Below are positions 1 to 6,514 of a stretch of DNA of 8,297 nt, one piece after another. Below the pieces are notes generated by a model. That model saw only the letters and a program-made list of their open reading frames with translations. It ran no database searches and was not told where the DNA came from. Both the position numbers and the translations under genes were made by a program. Source of the stretch: Nitrospirota bacterium. GTDB taxonomy: Bacteria; Nitrospirota; Thermodesulfovibrionia; Thermodesulfovibrionales; JdFR-88. Position 1 is the first letter of the stretch. Each line of letters begins with the position of its first letter. The DNA lies in NCBI GenBank assembly GCA_021812785.1, contig JAKAMR010000098.1:1-8297 (forward strand), written 5' to 3'.

Positions 1-691
1 GGAGGTCCCTTATGGCGTCCAGGTGCGCGGCTATGTCCTCCGGGGTCTCCACTGAGCCAAACATCATAGTGGCGGTCGTCCTCATTCCGAGTCTGTGCGC
101 CTCCCTCATGACCGACAGCCACTCGGACGAACGAATCTTTTTGGGGCTTATGGCTTCCCTCACCCTGTCGGACAGCACCTCAGCGCCACCTCCCGGAATG
201 GAATCGAGCCCGGCGGACTTGAGGAGGCCAAGGGCTTCCCTTATTGTAAGGGATGAGCATTTTGCGAAATAGCATATCTCCGGCGGAGAATAGCCGTGGA
301 TGTTGATCGAGGGAAAGTTTTCCTTTATGTCCCTGAGCATATTCATGTGGAATTTTATTCCGAGCGATGGATTGAGCCCGCCTTGAAGGAGTATTTGCGT
401 GCCCCCCAGGGCAAGCGTCTCTTTTATCTTTTCGAACAGCTCATCCCTGCCCAGGACATAGGAGCCGTCAGCGCCCTCACGTCTGTAAAAGGCGCAGAAC
501 CGGCATTCGTTGATGCAGACATTGGTGTAATTAATGTTCCTGTCTACAACAAACGTTACGGTTTCGCCTGCATGAAAGGCCCTTTTCTGCTTTTCAGCGA
601 GACGGCCAAGCTCAAGCAGGCTGCCTTTCTTAAGCAGCCTTACAGCCTCTTTTTTGCTTATGCGCAAAGGGGACAAGGGGGAAAATGCCAT
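1..691 (-). CDS. mqnC: Cyclic dehypoxanthinyl futalosine synthase MqnC (partial, C-terminus beyond left edge)
   Basis: Radical SAM enzyme that cyclises dehypoxanthine futalosine, the step after nucleobase removal in the futalosine route to menaquinone; cytosolic. About 230 N-terminal residues are visible and the reading frame stays open to base 1, so the C-terminus is outside the window. After an N-terminal helix region comes the family phrase NINYTNVC, and the [4Fe-4S] cysteines are C59, C63 and C66 (CX3CX2C, followed by AFYR). Further on are QGGLNP and IPGGGAE, both typical of MqnC/MqnE-type enzymes. The ATG at 691 lies 3 bases after the mqnE stop. An AGGAGG inside the last mqnE codons sits 12 bases upstream and serves as the ribosome binding site. 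The phrase around the cysteines and the neighbour mqnE favour MqnC over MqnE or CofH-like relatives. Confidence 0.9.
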   Translation of the reverse strand, partial: MAFSPLSPLRISKKEAVRLLKKGSLLELGRLAEKQKRAFHAGETVTFVVDRNINYTNVCINECRFCAFYRREGADGSYVLGRDELFEKIKETLALGGTQILLQGGLNPSLGIKFHMNMLRDIKENFPSINIHGYSPPEICYFAKCSSLTIREALGLLKSAGLDSIPGGGAEVLSDRVREAISPKKIRSSEWLSVMREAHRLGMRTTATMMFGSVETPEDIAAHLDAIRDL

Positions 692-694
692 TTT

Positions 695-1756
695 TCAGCC
701 AATCCTCCTGTAGAAAGAGTCCCGGCGGACAGGCTCTTTGCCAGCCTTTCTTATCATGCTGGCCAACTCCGCCTCCGAAAGGCCATATTTTGTGCGCGCC
801 CCAGCGGAATGGGCTATCTTTTCCTCTATGACGGTGCCTTCGAGGTCATCGGCTCCAAAAAGGAGGGCCACCTGTGAAAGCTTCTCTCCCAGCATCACCC
901 AGTAGGCCTTGACATGGTCAAAGTTGTCCAAAAACATCCTGCTGACCGCTATGCACTTCAGGTCCTCTGTGCCGGAGGACGCACGGCCGCCGACTTCAGT
1001 GTCCGGCTGATAGGGCAGGGGGATGAACGCCTGGAACCCGCCGGTCTCGTCCTGAAGCCTCCTCAGGCTTTGAAGATGAGCCACGCGGTGCTCGTAATTT
1101 TCTATGTGGCCATAAAGCATCGTGGCGTTGGTCTTTATGCCTGCGCCATGGGCCTCCTTCATGACCTTAAGCCATTCCCTGCCGCTTAGTTTTTCAGGAC
1201 AAAGGGCGTTCCTGACATCCGGGTGGAATATCTCCGCCCCTCCGCCGGGCATTACGTCAAGCCCGCTGTCTTTCAGTCTTTTAAACACCACCCGCAGGGG
1301 AAGGCCGCTTTTTTTTCGCATGTAGTCCGCCTCTACCGCGGTGAACCCCTTTATGCGCACGCCTGGGAAATTCTCTTTTATCGTCCCGATCATCTCCAGG
1401 TAGTGCTCGAAGGTCCAGTCCGGGTGCAGCCCGCCAACGATATGCACCTCATCAAAGTGATTTTTCAGTCTTATCTGTTTAAGTTTTTTTATGATTTCCC
1501 TGTTTGTAAGCTCGTAGGCGCCTTCCTCCCCGCGGGAGCGGCTGAAGGCGCAGAACCTGCACCTGTTGACGCAGATGTTGGTGGGGTTCACGTGGACGTT
1601 TCTTATGTAGTAGACCCTGTTTCTGTTTTTTCTTTTTGCGGCCGCATCTGCCAGTTCACCCAGAGTATGAATATCTCCGGAGTTGAACAATTTCAGGGCC
1701 TCTGCGGGCGTGATGCGCCCGCCGGAGGCAATCTTGTCGGCCATGGCTTGAAACAT
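695..1756 (-). CDS. mqnE: Aminodeoxyfutalosine synthase MqnE
   Basis: Radical SAM enzyme of the futalosine menaquinone pathway. It joins the adenosyl radical of SAM to the enolpyruvyl benzoate made by MqnA, giving aminodeoxyfutalosine. The protein has 353 residues, near the family's usual length. The cluster cysteines are C62, C66 and C69 in the phrase HVNPTNICVNRCRFCAF, characteristic of MqnE. Downstream are VGGLHPDWTFEHY, PGGGAEIF and NATMLYGHIE, and later FIPLPYQPDT, all expected of the family. The protein resembles its neighbour MqnC over the core, as these two paralogues normally do, and mqnC starts 3 bases after its stop, so the two are cotranscribed. The ATG at 1756 has no Shine-Dalgarno sequence. 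Instead, a TATAAT ends 6 bases before it, so the message may be leaderless. M5 is a possible alternative start but also lacks a ribosome binding site. Confidence 0.93.
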   Translation of the reverse strand: MFQAMADKIASGGRITPAEALKLFNSGDIHTLGELADAAAKRKNRNRVYYIRNVHVNPTNICVNRCRFCAFSRSRGEEGAYELTNREIIKKLKQIRLKNHFDEVHIVGGLHPDWTFEHYLEMIGTIKENFPGVRIKGFTAVEADYMRKKSGLPLRVVFKRLKDSGLDVMPGGGAEIFHPDVRNALCPEKLSGREWLKVMKEAHGAGIKTNATMLYGHIENYEHRVAHLQSLRRLQDETGGFQAFIPLPYQPDTEVGGRASSGTEDLKCIAVSRMFLDNFDHVKAYWVMLGEKLSQVALLFGADDLEGTVIEEKIAHSAGARTKYGLSEAELASMIRKAGKEPVRRDSFYRRIG

Positions 1757-1768
1757 TTATAGATTATA
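1757..1768 (-). promoter_or_regulatory. Possible leaderless promoter (-10 element) of mqnE
   Basis: On the minus strand a perfect TATAAT occupies 1768-1763 and is followed by only six bases (CTATAA) before the mqnE ATG. A sigma-70 start point would fall on or next to the A of that ATG. No convincing -35 hexamer sits 16-18 bases upstream, where the sequence is C- and T-rich, so the element is uncertain. The rest of the 113-base rseC-mqnE gap shows no clear terminator. Confidence 0.35.
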
Positions 1769-1869
1769 AAACAAAAGAAGGTGAAGGGGGGCACAGTTTA
1801 TCAAACAATGACCTGTCTTGTACTCTTGGAAACGGACAGCGGCAGGACATTTTTTGCAGGATAAATATC

Positions 1870-2367
1870 TCATTTCCCGAAAGCGCTCAGGTAGTCGGCA
1901 GCTTCGGCCCCTGTTTCAGGCACATGAAAGACCTGGGTTTCCGATACGATCTCCGTTATATACAGGCGTTCCTTTTTTTCGAGCTTTTTGATCTGGCTTA
2001 TTCCCCAGAGGACTGAAGCAAGCAGGGCAGCCGCACCGCATATGATATCCAGATGGGCAAGATCAGCCACCGCCGAAAGCCAGTGGCCGGCAATGGAGCC
2101 CGCAAGGAAGCCTAACAGTGGAAGACCGAACATGAAGAAAAAGCCTTTTTTACGTGCCTTGCCTTCAATTGCGAACCTGACTCTGTCACCTTCTTTTGCA
2201 CCGGCCCGGTTATCTGCCCAGAAGGGCTCGCCAGAACCGCCCGGCCTGCAAAGGCCCATGGCCGCCATCCCGCAGCCTTTGCAGGTCTTCACATCGCCTA
2301 TGGTGACCAGGGCAAGCCCGTCTTTTGTCCTGACAACTGTTCCGGTTTCTGAGACGGAGGGTTTCAT
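1870..2367 (-). CDS. RseC/MucC-family membrane protein (SoxR-reducing system / Rnf-associated type)
   Basis: A 165-residue protein, close to the length of E. coli RseC (about 159). The N-terminal part opens with the family-typical ETGTVV segment and holds a cysteine group C29-X2-C32-X7-C40 (CKGCG...LC), as RseC proteins do, probably binding metal or an Fe-S cluster. Two hydrophobic segments follow, about residues 75-97 and 106-126, separated by a short polar stretch. The remainder is a charged C-terminal tail. In E. coli, RseC influences sigma-E signalling and helps the Rsx/Rnf complex reduce SoxR. In anaerobes, family members often sit near Rnf-type electron transport genes, and no such genes are visible here. 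The role in this organism is therefore open. The gene starts 45 bases after the radical SAM gene stop and has no visible Shine-Dalgarno before its ATG, so it may rely on readthrough from that gene. Confidence 0.8.
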   Translation of the reverse strand: MKPSVSETGTVVRTKDGLALVTIGDVKTCKGCGMAAMGLCRPGGSGEPFWADNRAGAKEGDRVRFAIEGKARKKGFFFMFGLPLLGFLAGSIAGHWLSAVADLAHLDIICGAAALLASVLWGISQIKKLEKKERLYITEIVSETQVFHVPETGAEAADYLSAFGK

Positions 2368-2412
2368 AAGATGATGATACGGCAGACACGGAAATGGGCG
2401 TTATGATGCAGA

Positions 2413-3495
2413 TCATTCCTGCTGGATAAAACACTGCGGGTCTTCAGCCAGATAGCCTTCGGCTCCCCCGGCGCTGTAGTGCGCTATCGCGCGGCACCCC
2501 CGGCAAACGGCCCATCTCACACAGGAGCCGCATCTTCCGGAGTAGCGCTTTCTGTCCCTCAGCGCCTCAAGTATCGGGGAGCAAGCCCATATCTGCCGGA
2601 TGTGGTCTGACCGGACGTTGCCAAGCGGAAGCGGAAGCCTCCTGCACGGGGTCATGGTGCCGTCGGCGAGGATGGTGAAGCCGGATATCCCGGCCGCGCA
2701 CCCCCCGGCGGCGGTGCAGCCCGCGTCCGAGGCGCCTATATGCATTTGCGAGGCAATAGGGTCCCCGGTAACGATGTCCAGGCCCTCGACCCTGAGGGAA
2801 AACAGGTTATCATACAGCTCTTTTACCTGCTTTGAGGAAAGCATCTCCGGCATGAGGCCCGCACCCCGGCCCGAGGGCACAAGCCTTGAAAAGCCAAGCC
2901 TTTGGACCCCCGCCTCAGCCGCGATGGTGACCATTTCAGTAATGCTTGGGGCATTGATGTTGGAGAGAGTAGCGTTCAGGGTGACCGTCAGCCCGGCATC
3001 GAGAAGGGTTTTTACCCCGCGCATGGTCTTTGCGAAACTGCCGGCGCCCCTGATGGAATCATGTATTTCCTCAGGACCCTCCAGGCTCACCTGCACGCCT
3101 TTGACCCCGGCCTCTGCGAGCGATTTTGCCATCTGGCCACTTATAAGCGTGCCGTTTGTGAGGAGAAAGATATCGAATCCGCGCGCCCGGGTTTCATTTA
3201 TAACATCAAGCAGGTCTTCCCTTAAGAGGGGCTCGCCACCCGTAAGATTGAAACTGGGCGAAAAATCCATCTGGTAGTTTTCCGCCCAGTCCTCCATGGC
3301 CTCTGATATCTCCGAGACCACCTCTTTGATCTCAGGCAAGGAAAGGTCAGCTCCGGAGGCCTGCCCCGTCTGGTAGCAGTGCCTGCATCTGAGATTGCAC
3401 CTCTCCGTCAGGTGCCACTGGATGAAAAAATCGTATTTGGCTGCCGGACCGGCAGCCTCGAGCGTTAGCTCTTTCAACTGCTTCATTTGCGGCAT
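2413..3495 (-). CDS. Radical SAM/SPASM-domain protein, candidate peptide maturase
   Basis: A 360-residue protein with a radical SAM core and a C-terminal SPASM domain. The SAM cluster cysteines are C33, C37 and C40 in WHLTERCNLRCRHCYQ, and the SAM-binding GGEP is at 86-89. The auxiliary-cluster cysteines are C266-X12-G-X4-C284, then C322-X2-C325-X5-C331-X2-C334 and finally C355. The standard SPASM pattern has CX3C at the last pair, so CX2C is a slight variation. An extra C260 lies just before. SPASM proteins include peptide maturases (PqqE, MftC, anaerobic sulfatase-maturing enzymes) and the haem enzymes NirJ/AhbC/AhbD. No PqqD-like leader-binding domain is seen. The gene overlaps the 34-residue gene at 3483-3587. 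The ATG at 3495 overlaps it by 13 bases. M4 at 3486 would give a classical ATGA stop-start overlap, so the true start could be either. Neither has a good ribosome binding site, which fits translational coupling. Exact substrate unknown. Confidence 0.9.
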   Translation of the reverse strand: MPQMKQLKELTLEAAGPAAKYDFFIQWHLTERCNLRCRHCYQTGQASGADLSLPEIKEVVSEISEAMEDWAENYQMDFSPSFNLTGGEPLLREDLLDVINETRARGFDIFLLTNGTLISGQMAKSLAEAGVKGVQVSLEGPEEIHDSIRGAGSFAKTMRGVKTLLDAGLTVTLNATLSNINAPSITEMVTIAAEAGVQRLGFSRLVPSGRGAGLMPEMLSSKQVKELYDNLFSLRVEGLDIVTGDPIASQMHIGASDAGCTAAGGCAAGISGFTILADGTMTPCRRLPLPLGNVRSDHIRQIWACSPILEALRDRKRYSGRCGSCVRWAVCRGCRAIAHYSAGGAEGYLAEDPQCFIQQE

Positions 3496-3587
3496 ATCTT
3501 CACAGGATTTTCCTTGAGCTGCTTCTTAAGTCCGCCCCAGAAGATCGCCTCCTTCTCCAGCGTCTTTTTATCGAGCATTTTTTTCAT
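3483..3587 (-). CDS. 34-residue peptide, candidate precursor for the adjacent radical SAM/SPASM enzyme
   Basis: A small gene directly upstream of, and overlapping, the radical SAM/SPASM gene. ATG at 3587, TGA ending at 3483. The peptide begins MKKMLDKK, carries EKEAIFWGGLKKQ in the middle and ends NPVKICRK. It has no signal peptide or membrane segment, is rich in lysine (10 of 34), and has one tryptophan (W17), one cysteine (C32) and a Gly-Gly pair (18-19). Its start has the strongest Shine-Dalgarno in the window (AGGAGGTGA, 7-base spacing from GGAGGTG), while the enzyme gene has a poor one. Small size, high expected translation and coupling to a SPASM maturase match the gene order of PqqA/PqqE- and MftA/MftC-type RiPP systems. 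I do not recognise the peptide family. It could instead be a leader peptide that only controls translation of the enzyme. That it is translated is well supported; its role is inferred. Confidence 0.75.
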   Translation of the reverse strand: MKKMLDKKTLEKEAIFWGGLKKQLKENPVKICRK

Positions 3588-3593
3588 CCTCTT

Positions 3594-3604
3594 TCACCTC
3601 CTTT
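3594..3604 (-). promoter_or_regulatory. Strong Shine-Dalgarno of the 34-residue peptide gene
   Basis: The minus strand reads AAAGGAGGTGA, a near-complete match to the anti-Shine-Dalgarno sequence, with seven bases between GGAGGTG and the ATG at 3587. It is clearly better than the sites of the neighbouring genes and is the main reason for calling the short gene real. Confidence 0.85.
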
Positions 3605-3624
3605 CCCGGGTTAGTCTTATAGAA

Positions 3625-3652
3625 ATGCTATCAGGGAGAGACGGCAAGTCAA
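3625..3652 (-). promoter_or_regulatory. Candidate sigma-70 promoter of the peptide/radical SAM operon
   Basis: On the minus strand TTGACT (3652-3647) is followed after 16 bases by TAGCAT (3630-3625). Five of six bases match at -35 and four of six at -10. The start point would lie near 3618, leaving a leader of about 30 bases that contains the strong ribosome binding site. It stands in the 152-base gap after rlpA, the natural place for a new transcription unit. The upstream flank (3653-3735) is rich in A on the minus strand, which can act as an UP-like element. No hairpin terminator for rlpA is evident in the gap. Confidence 0.5.
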
Positions 3653-3739
3653 GTTTTTTGGTTTTTAATTGGAAAAATTGTTTTATTTAAACGGGGTGCT
3701 AGGATTTTTTGCTTTTTTGTTTTTCGGCGGGTCTGAACT

Positions 3740-4441
3740 TTACTCTTTGTATCCGGTGATAAGAGCGCCATAGCCCTCAACGGCCAGCTTTGTTGCGACC
3801 GGGTCCGCACCCCTTCTGTCCATGAACCGGCCTACACATACTCTGTAGAGGACTTTTCGGCTGTGCAGGAATATCCTGTAAATATGGACATTTTTATATG
3901 TTCTTTCCAGTGTTTCTTTAAGTCTTAAGGCATTTGAAAGATCACCGAAGGAGCCGACCTGAACCGTGTAGGGGCCATATGCGGGCATTGGGCCGTAACG
4001 AACTGATTTCAAATAGGAAGGGTCCCTTCCGAGTACTTTCATCCGTACCATCGCAGTGCCTTGGCCAACCAGGCCGATGTCCATTGCCGCGCGGTATGAA
4101 AGGTCAATGCACCTGCCGTCCTTGAACGGCCCCCTGTCGTTGACCGTTACCCTGGTTGAGCGGCCGTTTTCCATATCCACGACCTCCAGTATTGTGCCAA
4201 ACGGGAGATAAGGGTGGGCCGCTGTCCTTTTATACATATCGTATATCCTGCCCGAGGAGGTGAGCCTGCCATTGAAATCGTGGCCGTACCAGGAAGCCCT
4301 GCAGGTAATCCCCTCCGGCCTTTGTATTTCCTGTTCCTTCTGCTGCACGGTGGCGCAGCCGGCTAAAAAAAGGATTACCAGGAAAGACGGCAGGAAAAAG
4401 GCGAGGGCGGCCCTACAGGATATAGCGGCTGAGGTCCTCAT
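3740..4441 (-). CDS. rlpA: RlpA-family septal lipoprotein (DPBB + SPOR domains)
   Basis: A 233-residue outer-membrane lipoprotein. The N-terminus has a hydrophobic segment ending in the lipobox LAGC with lipidated C29. A double-psi beta-barrel RlpA domain covers about 47-137 ([34 protein letters not shown]). A SPOR domain, which binds denuded peptidoglycan at division sites, covers about 157-230 ([10 protein letters not shown]). In lytic transglycosylase RlpA proteins the active region reads SGE-x-x-D followed by TAAH. Here D68 and H76 are kept, but the Glu position is R65 (codon AGG), so catalytic activity is uncertain. The ATG at 4441 overlaps the end of hslU by 29 bases. It is the only ATG that leaves a full signal peptide, the next methionine being M69. 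Its ribosome binding site is weak (AAGG directly before the ATG), suggesting coupling to hslU translation. Confidence 0.9.
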   Translation of the reverse strand: MRTSAAISCRAALAFFLPSFLVILFLAGCATVQQKEQEIQRPEGITCRASWYGHDFNGRLTSSGRIYDMYKRTAAHPYLPFGTILEVVDMENGRSTRVTVNDRGPFKDGRCIDLSYRAAMDIGLVGQGTAMVRMKVLGRDPSYLKSVRYGPMPAYGPYTVQVGSFGDLSNALRLKETLERTYKNVHIYRIFLHSRKVLYRVCVGRFMDRRGADPVATKLAVEGYGALITGYKE

Positions 4442-5753
4442 CCTTCACTATCTCGGAGAGTTTTTCATCCACGTAGGCCTTGTCAATGGCGAGGACGCTC
4501 TTTTGTTTTTCCGGCGCCTCGAAGGAGATGTCCTCAAGGAGCCGCTCAAGGACCGTATGAAGACGCCTGGCGCCGATGTTTTCGGTTTTTTCGTTCACGG
4601 AGGCGGCTATAGAGGCTATCTCCTCCACGGCGTCGTCCTTGAACTCTATATGCACGCTCTCCGTTGCCAGAAGCGCGGCGTACTGCTTTAGAAGGGCGTT
4701 GTGGGGCTCTTTCAATATTTTTATGAAATCGTCTTTTTCAAGCGGGTCGAGCTCCACGCGGATGGGAAACCGGCCCTGCAACTCCGGGATGAGGTCAGAT
4801 GGCTTTGCGGTATGGAAGGCCCCCGCAGCTATGAAAAGAATATGTTCGGTCTTTACGGGGCCGTACTTGGTGCTTACGGTAGAGCCCTCGACAATTGGAA
4901 GGAGATCTCTCTGGACGCCCTCCCTGGAGACATCAGGGCCATAGCCGGAGCCTTTTACCGCGATCTTGTCTATCTCGTCGATAAAGACAATTCCGGACTG
5001 CTCGACCCTGTCGACCGCCTCGCGGCCCACCTTGTCCATATCTATAAGCTTGTTTGCCTCCTCATCGGTAAGCAGGACAAGGGCTTCCGGGACTTTTACC
5101 TTTCTTCTTTTCGTCTTTTCCGGCAGGAAGCTGCCCAGCATATCCTTAAGGTTTACTTCAAGCTCTTCCAGCCCCACATTTGAGACCACGCCGAAAGGCA
5201 GGGTCTTCTCCCGGACCTCGATCTCGACGTACCTGTCGTCCAGCTTGCCTTCCTTAAGCCTGGCGAGGAGTTTTTCTCTAGTCTCGCGGTGCTTTTCCCT
5301 TTCCTCATCGGTGACTGGCGCACCTCTCTGGCCTCTTGCCGGGGGGAGAAGCAAATCTATCAGCCTGTCTTCGGCGAGCTGGCGGGCGCGCTCCATCACT
5401 TTATTCAGGTGCTCCGTGCGCACCATGTTCAGGGAAGTCTCTGTGAGGTCCCTGATTATGGATTCCACATCGCGTCCGACATAGCCCACCTCGGTGAACT
5501 TTGACGCCTCCACCTTGATAAACGGTGCGTTCACAAGCCGGGCCAGGCGCCGTGCTATCTCCGTTTTGCCGACCCCGGTGGGGCCTATCATGATGATGTT
5601 CTTTGGCAGGACCTCGTCCTTCAGCTCGGGGGAAAGGTGCTGCCTGCGCCACCTGTTCCTGAGGGCTATGGCCACGGCACGCTTGGCCTTTTCCTGCCCG
5701 ATAATATATTTGCCCAGCTCTTCTACTATCGCCCTTGGGGTAAGATTGTCCAT
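4413..5753 (-). CDS. hslU: ATP-dependent protease ATPase subunit HslU
   Basis: AAA+ unfoldase that forms hexameric rings on the HslV peptidase and feeds it unfolded proteins; cytosolic. At 446 residues it is about the size of E. coli HslU (443). Seen in order: the N-terminal [16 protein letters not shown], Walker A GPTGVGKT at 57-64, the pore loop GYVG at 90-93 followed by RD, the charged intermediate (I) domain about 110-240, Walker B FIDEID at 257-262, and sensor-2 GARRL near the C-terminus. The protein ends in LSRYIL, the C-terminal tail type that docks into HslV and activates it. Start ATG overlaps the hslV stop by one base (TAATG), so the subunits are translationally coupled, and the 3' end overlaps rlpA. 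Nothing is missing or degraded. Confidence 0.98.
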   Translation of the reverse strand: MDNLTPRAIVEELGKYIIGQEKAKRAVAIALRNRWRRQHLSPELKDEVLPKNIIMIGPTGVGKTEIARRLARLVNAPFIKVEASKFTEVGYVGRDVESIIRDLTETSLNMVRTEHLNKVMERARQLAEDRLIDLLLPPARGQRGAPVTDEEREKHRETREKLLARLKEGKLDDRYVEIEVREKTLPFGVVSNVGLEELEVNLKDMLGSFLPEKTKRRKVKVPEALVLLTDEEANKLIDMDKVGREAVDRVEQSGIVFIDEIDKIAVKGSGYGPDVSREGVQRDLLPIVEGSTVSTKYGPVKTEHILFIAAGAFHTAKPSDLIPELQGRFPIRVELDPLEKDDFIKILKEPHNALLKQYAALLATESVHIEFKDDAVEEIASIAASVNEKTENIGARRLHTVLERLLEDISFEAPEKQKSVLAIDKAYVDEKLSEIVKDEDLSRYIL

Positions 5754-6280
5754 TATAGTTTCTCTAAAAGTATCTGGTCGTTTGTATATATGCAGATTGA
5801 GGAGGCTATCTTCATGGCCTTGTCAACGATCTCTGTTGCGTTCAAGGCGGTATTGTCCAGAAGGGCGATTGCGGCCGATTTCGCATACATTCCCCCCGAG
5901 CCGATGGCCGCCAGGCCGCGTTCCGGCTCAATAACGTCTCCATTGCCCGACAGGATGAAAGTGTGCTCGGTGTCCGCAACTATGAGCAGGGCCTCAAGTC
6001 TGCGCAGTACGCGGTCGGTACGCCAATCCTTCGCTAGGTCAACGGCGGCCTTCACGATATTTCCCCTTAGCGCCTCGACTTTTTCCTCAAATTTTTCAAA
6101 GAGGGTGAACGCATCGGCGGTGGCGCCAGCAAAACCGGCCAGTATCCTGCCGTCGTAAAGCTTTCTTATTTTTTTTGCATTATGCTTGAGCACTGTGTCC
6201 CCGAGTGTTACCTGCCCGTCACAGCCGATGCAGACCTCGGACCCGCGCCTCACGCATATCACAGTTGTTCCTTTAAACAA
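5753..6280 (-). CDS. hslV: ATP-dependent protease peptidase subunit HslV
   Basis: Proteasome-like threonine peptidase that forms the proteolytic core of HslUV. The precursor has 175 residues. Removal of a four-residue propeptide (MFKG) would expose T5 as the catalytic N-terminal threonine (mature Thr1). By comparison with E. coli HslV the partner residues are D21 (mature D17), K37 (K33) and S128 (S124 in IGSGG). The signature segments [28 protein letters not shown] and ICIYTND are all present. One oddity: the segment usually read IAGDGQ is IGCDGQ here, putting a cysteine (C20) beside the catalytic aspartate. The start is a TTG at 6280, the only start in register with the conserved propeptide; the GGAGGA site lies 11 bases upstream. 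It is first in the hslV-hslU-rlpA cluster and divergent from the cytochrome gene. Confidence 0.97.
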   Translation of the reverse strand: MFKGTTVICVRRGSEVCIGCDGQVTLGDTVLKHNAKKIRKLYDGRILAGFAGATADAFTLFEKFEEKVEALRGNIVKAAVDLAKDWRTDRVLRRLEALLIVADTEHTFILSGNGDVIEPERGLAAIGSGGMYAKSAAIALLDNTALNATEIVDKAMKIASSICIYTNDQILLEKL

Positions 6281-6297
6281 ATGGTTTTTATTCCTCC
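6278..6297 (-). promoter_or_regulatory. Ribosome binding site and TTG start of hslV
   Basis: The minus strand has GGAGGA at 6297-6292, then 11 bases, then the TTG start codon. No ATG or GTG lies in frame between the binding site and the conserved protein start, so TTG is the initiator. The spacing is longer than the usual 5-9 bases. Confidence 0.7.
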
Positions 6298-6325
6298 GGT
6301 TTCTGGCCAGCTAAAAAGGTCCGTC

Positions 6326-6336
6326 AGGGCAGCCCT
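6326..6336. repeat. Short palindrome in the hslV leader
   Basis: AGGGC-A-GCCCT is a perfect inverted repeat around one central base, placed about 46 bases upstream of hslV within its probable 5' untranslated region. With a one-base centre it cannot form a normal hairpin. It is more like a small protein-binding half-site pair, or chance. No matching site is seen elsewhere in the window. Confidence 0.2.
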
Positions 6337-6353
6337 TCAATGCGGCATCGTTA

Positions 6354-6382
6354 AATATATCATATCAGCCTTTGCGGTACAA
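6354..6382 (-). promoter_or_regulatory. Candidate sigma-70 promoter of hslV-hslU-rlpA
   Basis: On the minus strand TTGTAC (6382-6377), a 17-base spacer and TATATT (6359-6354) form a plausible promoter with a good -10 and a weak -35. The leader to the TTG would be about 65 bases. I looked for a heat-shock sigma-32 type -10 (CCCAT-T) and for a CIRCE inverted repeat and saw neither, although hslVU is heat-induced in E. coli. Confidence 0.35.
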
Positions 6383-6431
6383 GATTCAAGGAATCCACCA
6401 GAAAACACTACCCAGAGTTGTCTGAAACGCC

Positions 6432-6460
6432 TTGACAGCATATAGCACAGGTGGTAAATC
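6432..6460 (+). promoter_or_regulatory. Candidate promoter of the hexahaem cytochrome gene
   Basis: A perfect TTGACA at 6432-6437 is followed after exactly 17 bases by TAAATC (6455-6460), a poor -10 (three of six matches). The leader would be about 48 bases. The weak -10 could mean an activator is needed. No c-di-GMP riboswitch or other leader structure that I recognise lies between it and the start codon. Confidence 0.4.
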
Positions 6461-6514
6461 TTTAATCAGGAACGGCCACCAACGCCAAATCTGAGAAATA
6501 ACACCAAAGAAACC

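Noticed and set aside
296..877. Long plus-strand frame opposite mqnC and mqnE
   Set aside because: It lies antisense to two well-supported radical SAM genes and shows no family signature or ribosome binding site.
2600..3277. Long plus-strand frame opposite the radical SAM/SPASM gene
   Set aside because: It is a shadow of the high-GC antisense gene; its serine- and proline-rich translation has no recognisable domain.
6461..6514. c-di-GMP or other riboswitch before the cytochrome gene
   Set aside because: I looked for conserved GEMM-type core segments, because such switches often precede multihaem cytochromes, and found none.
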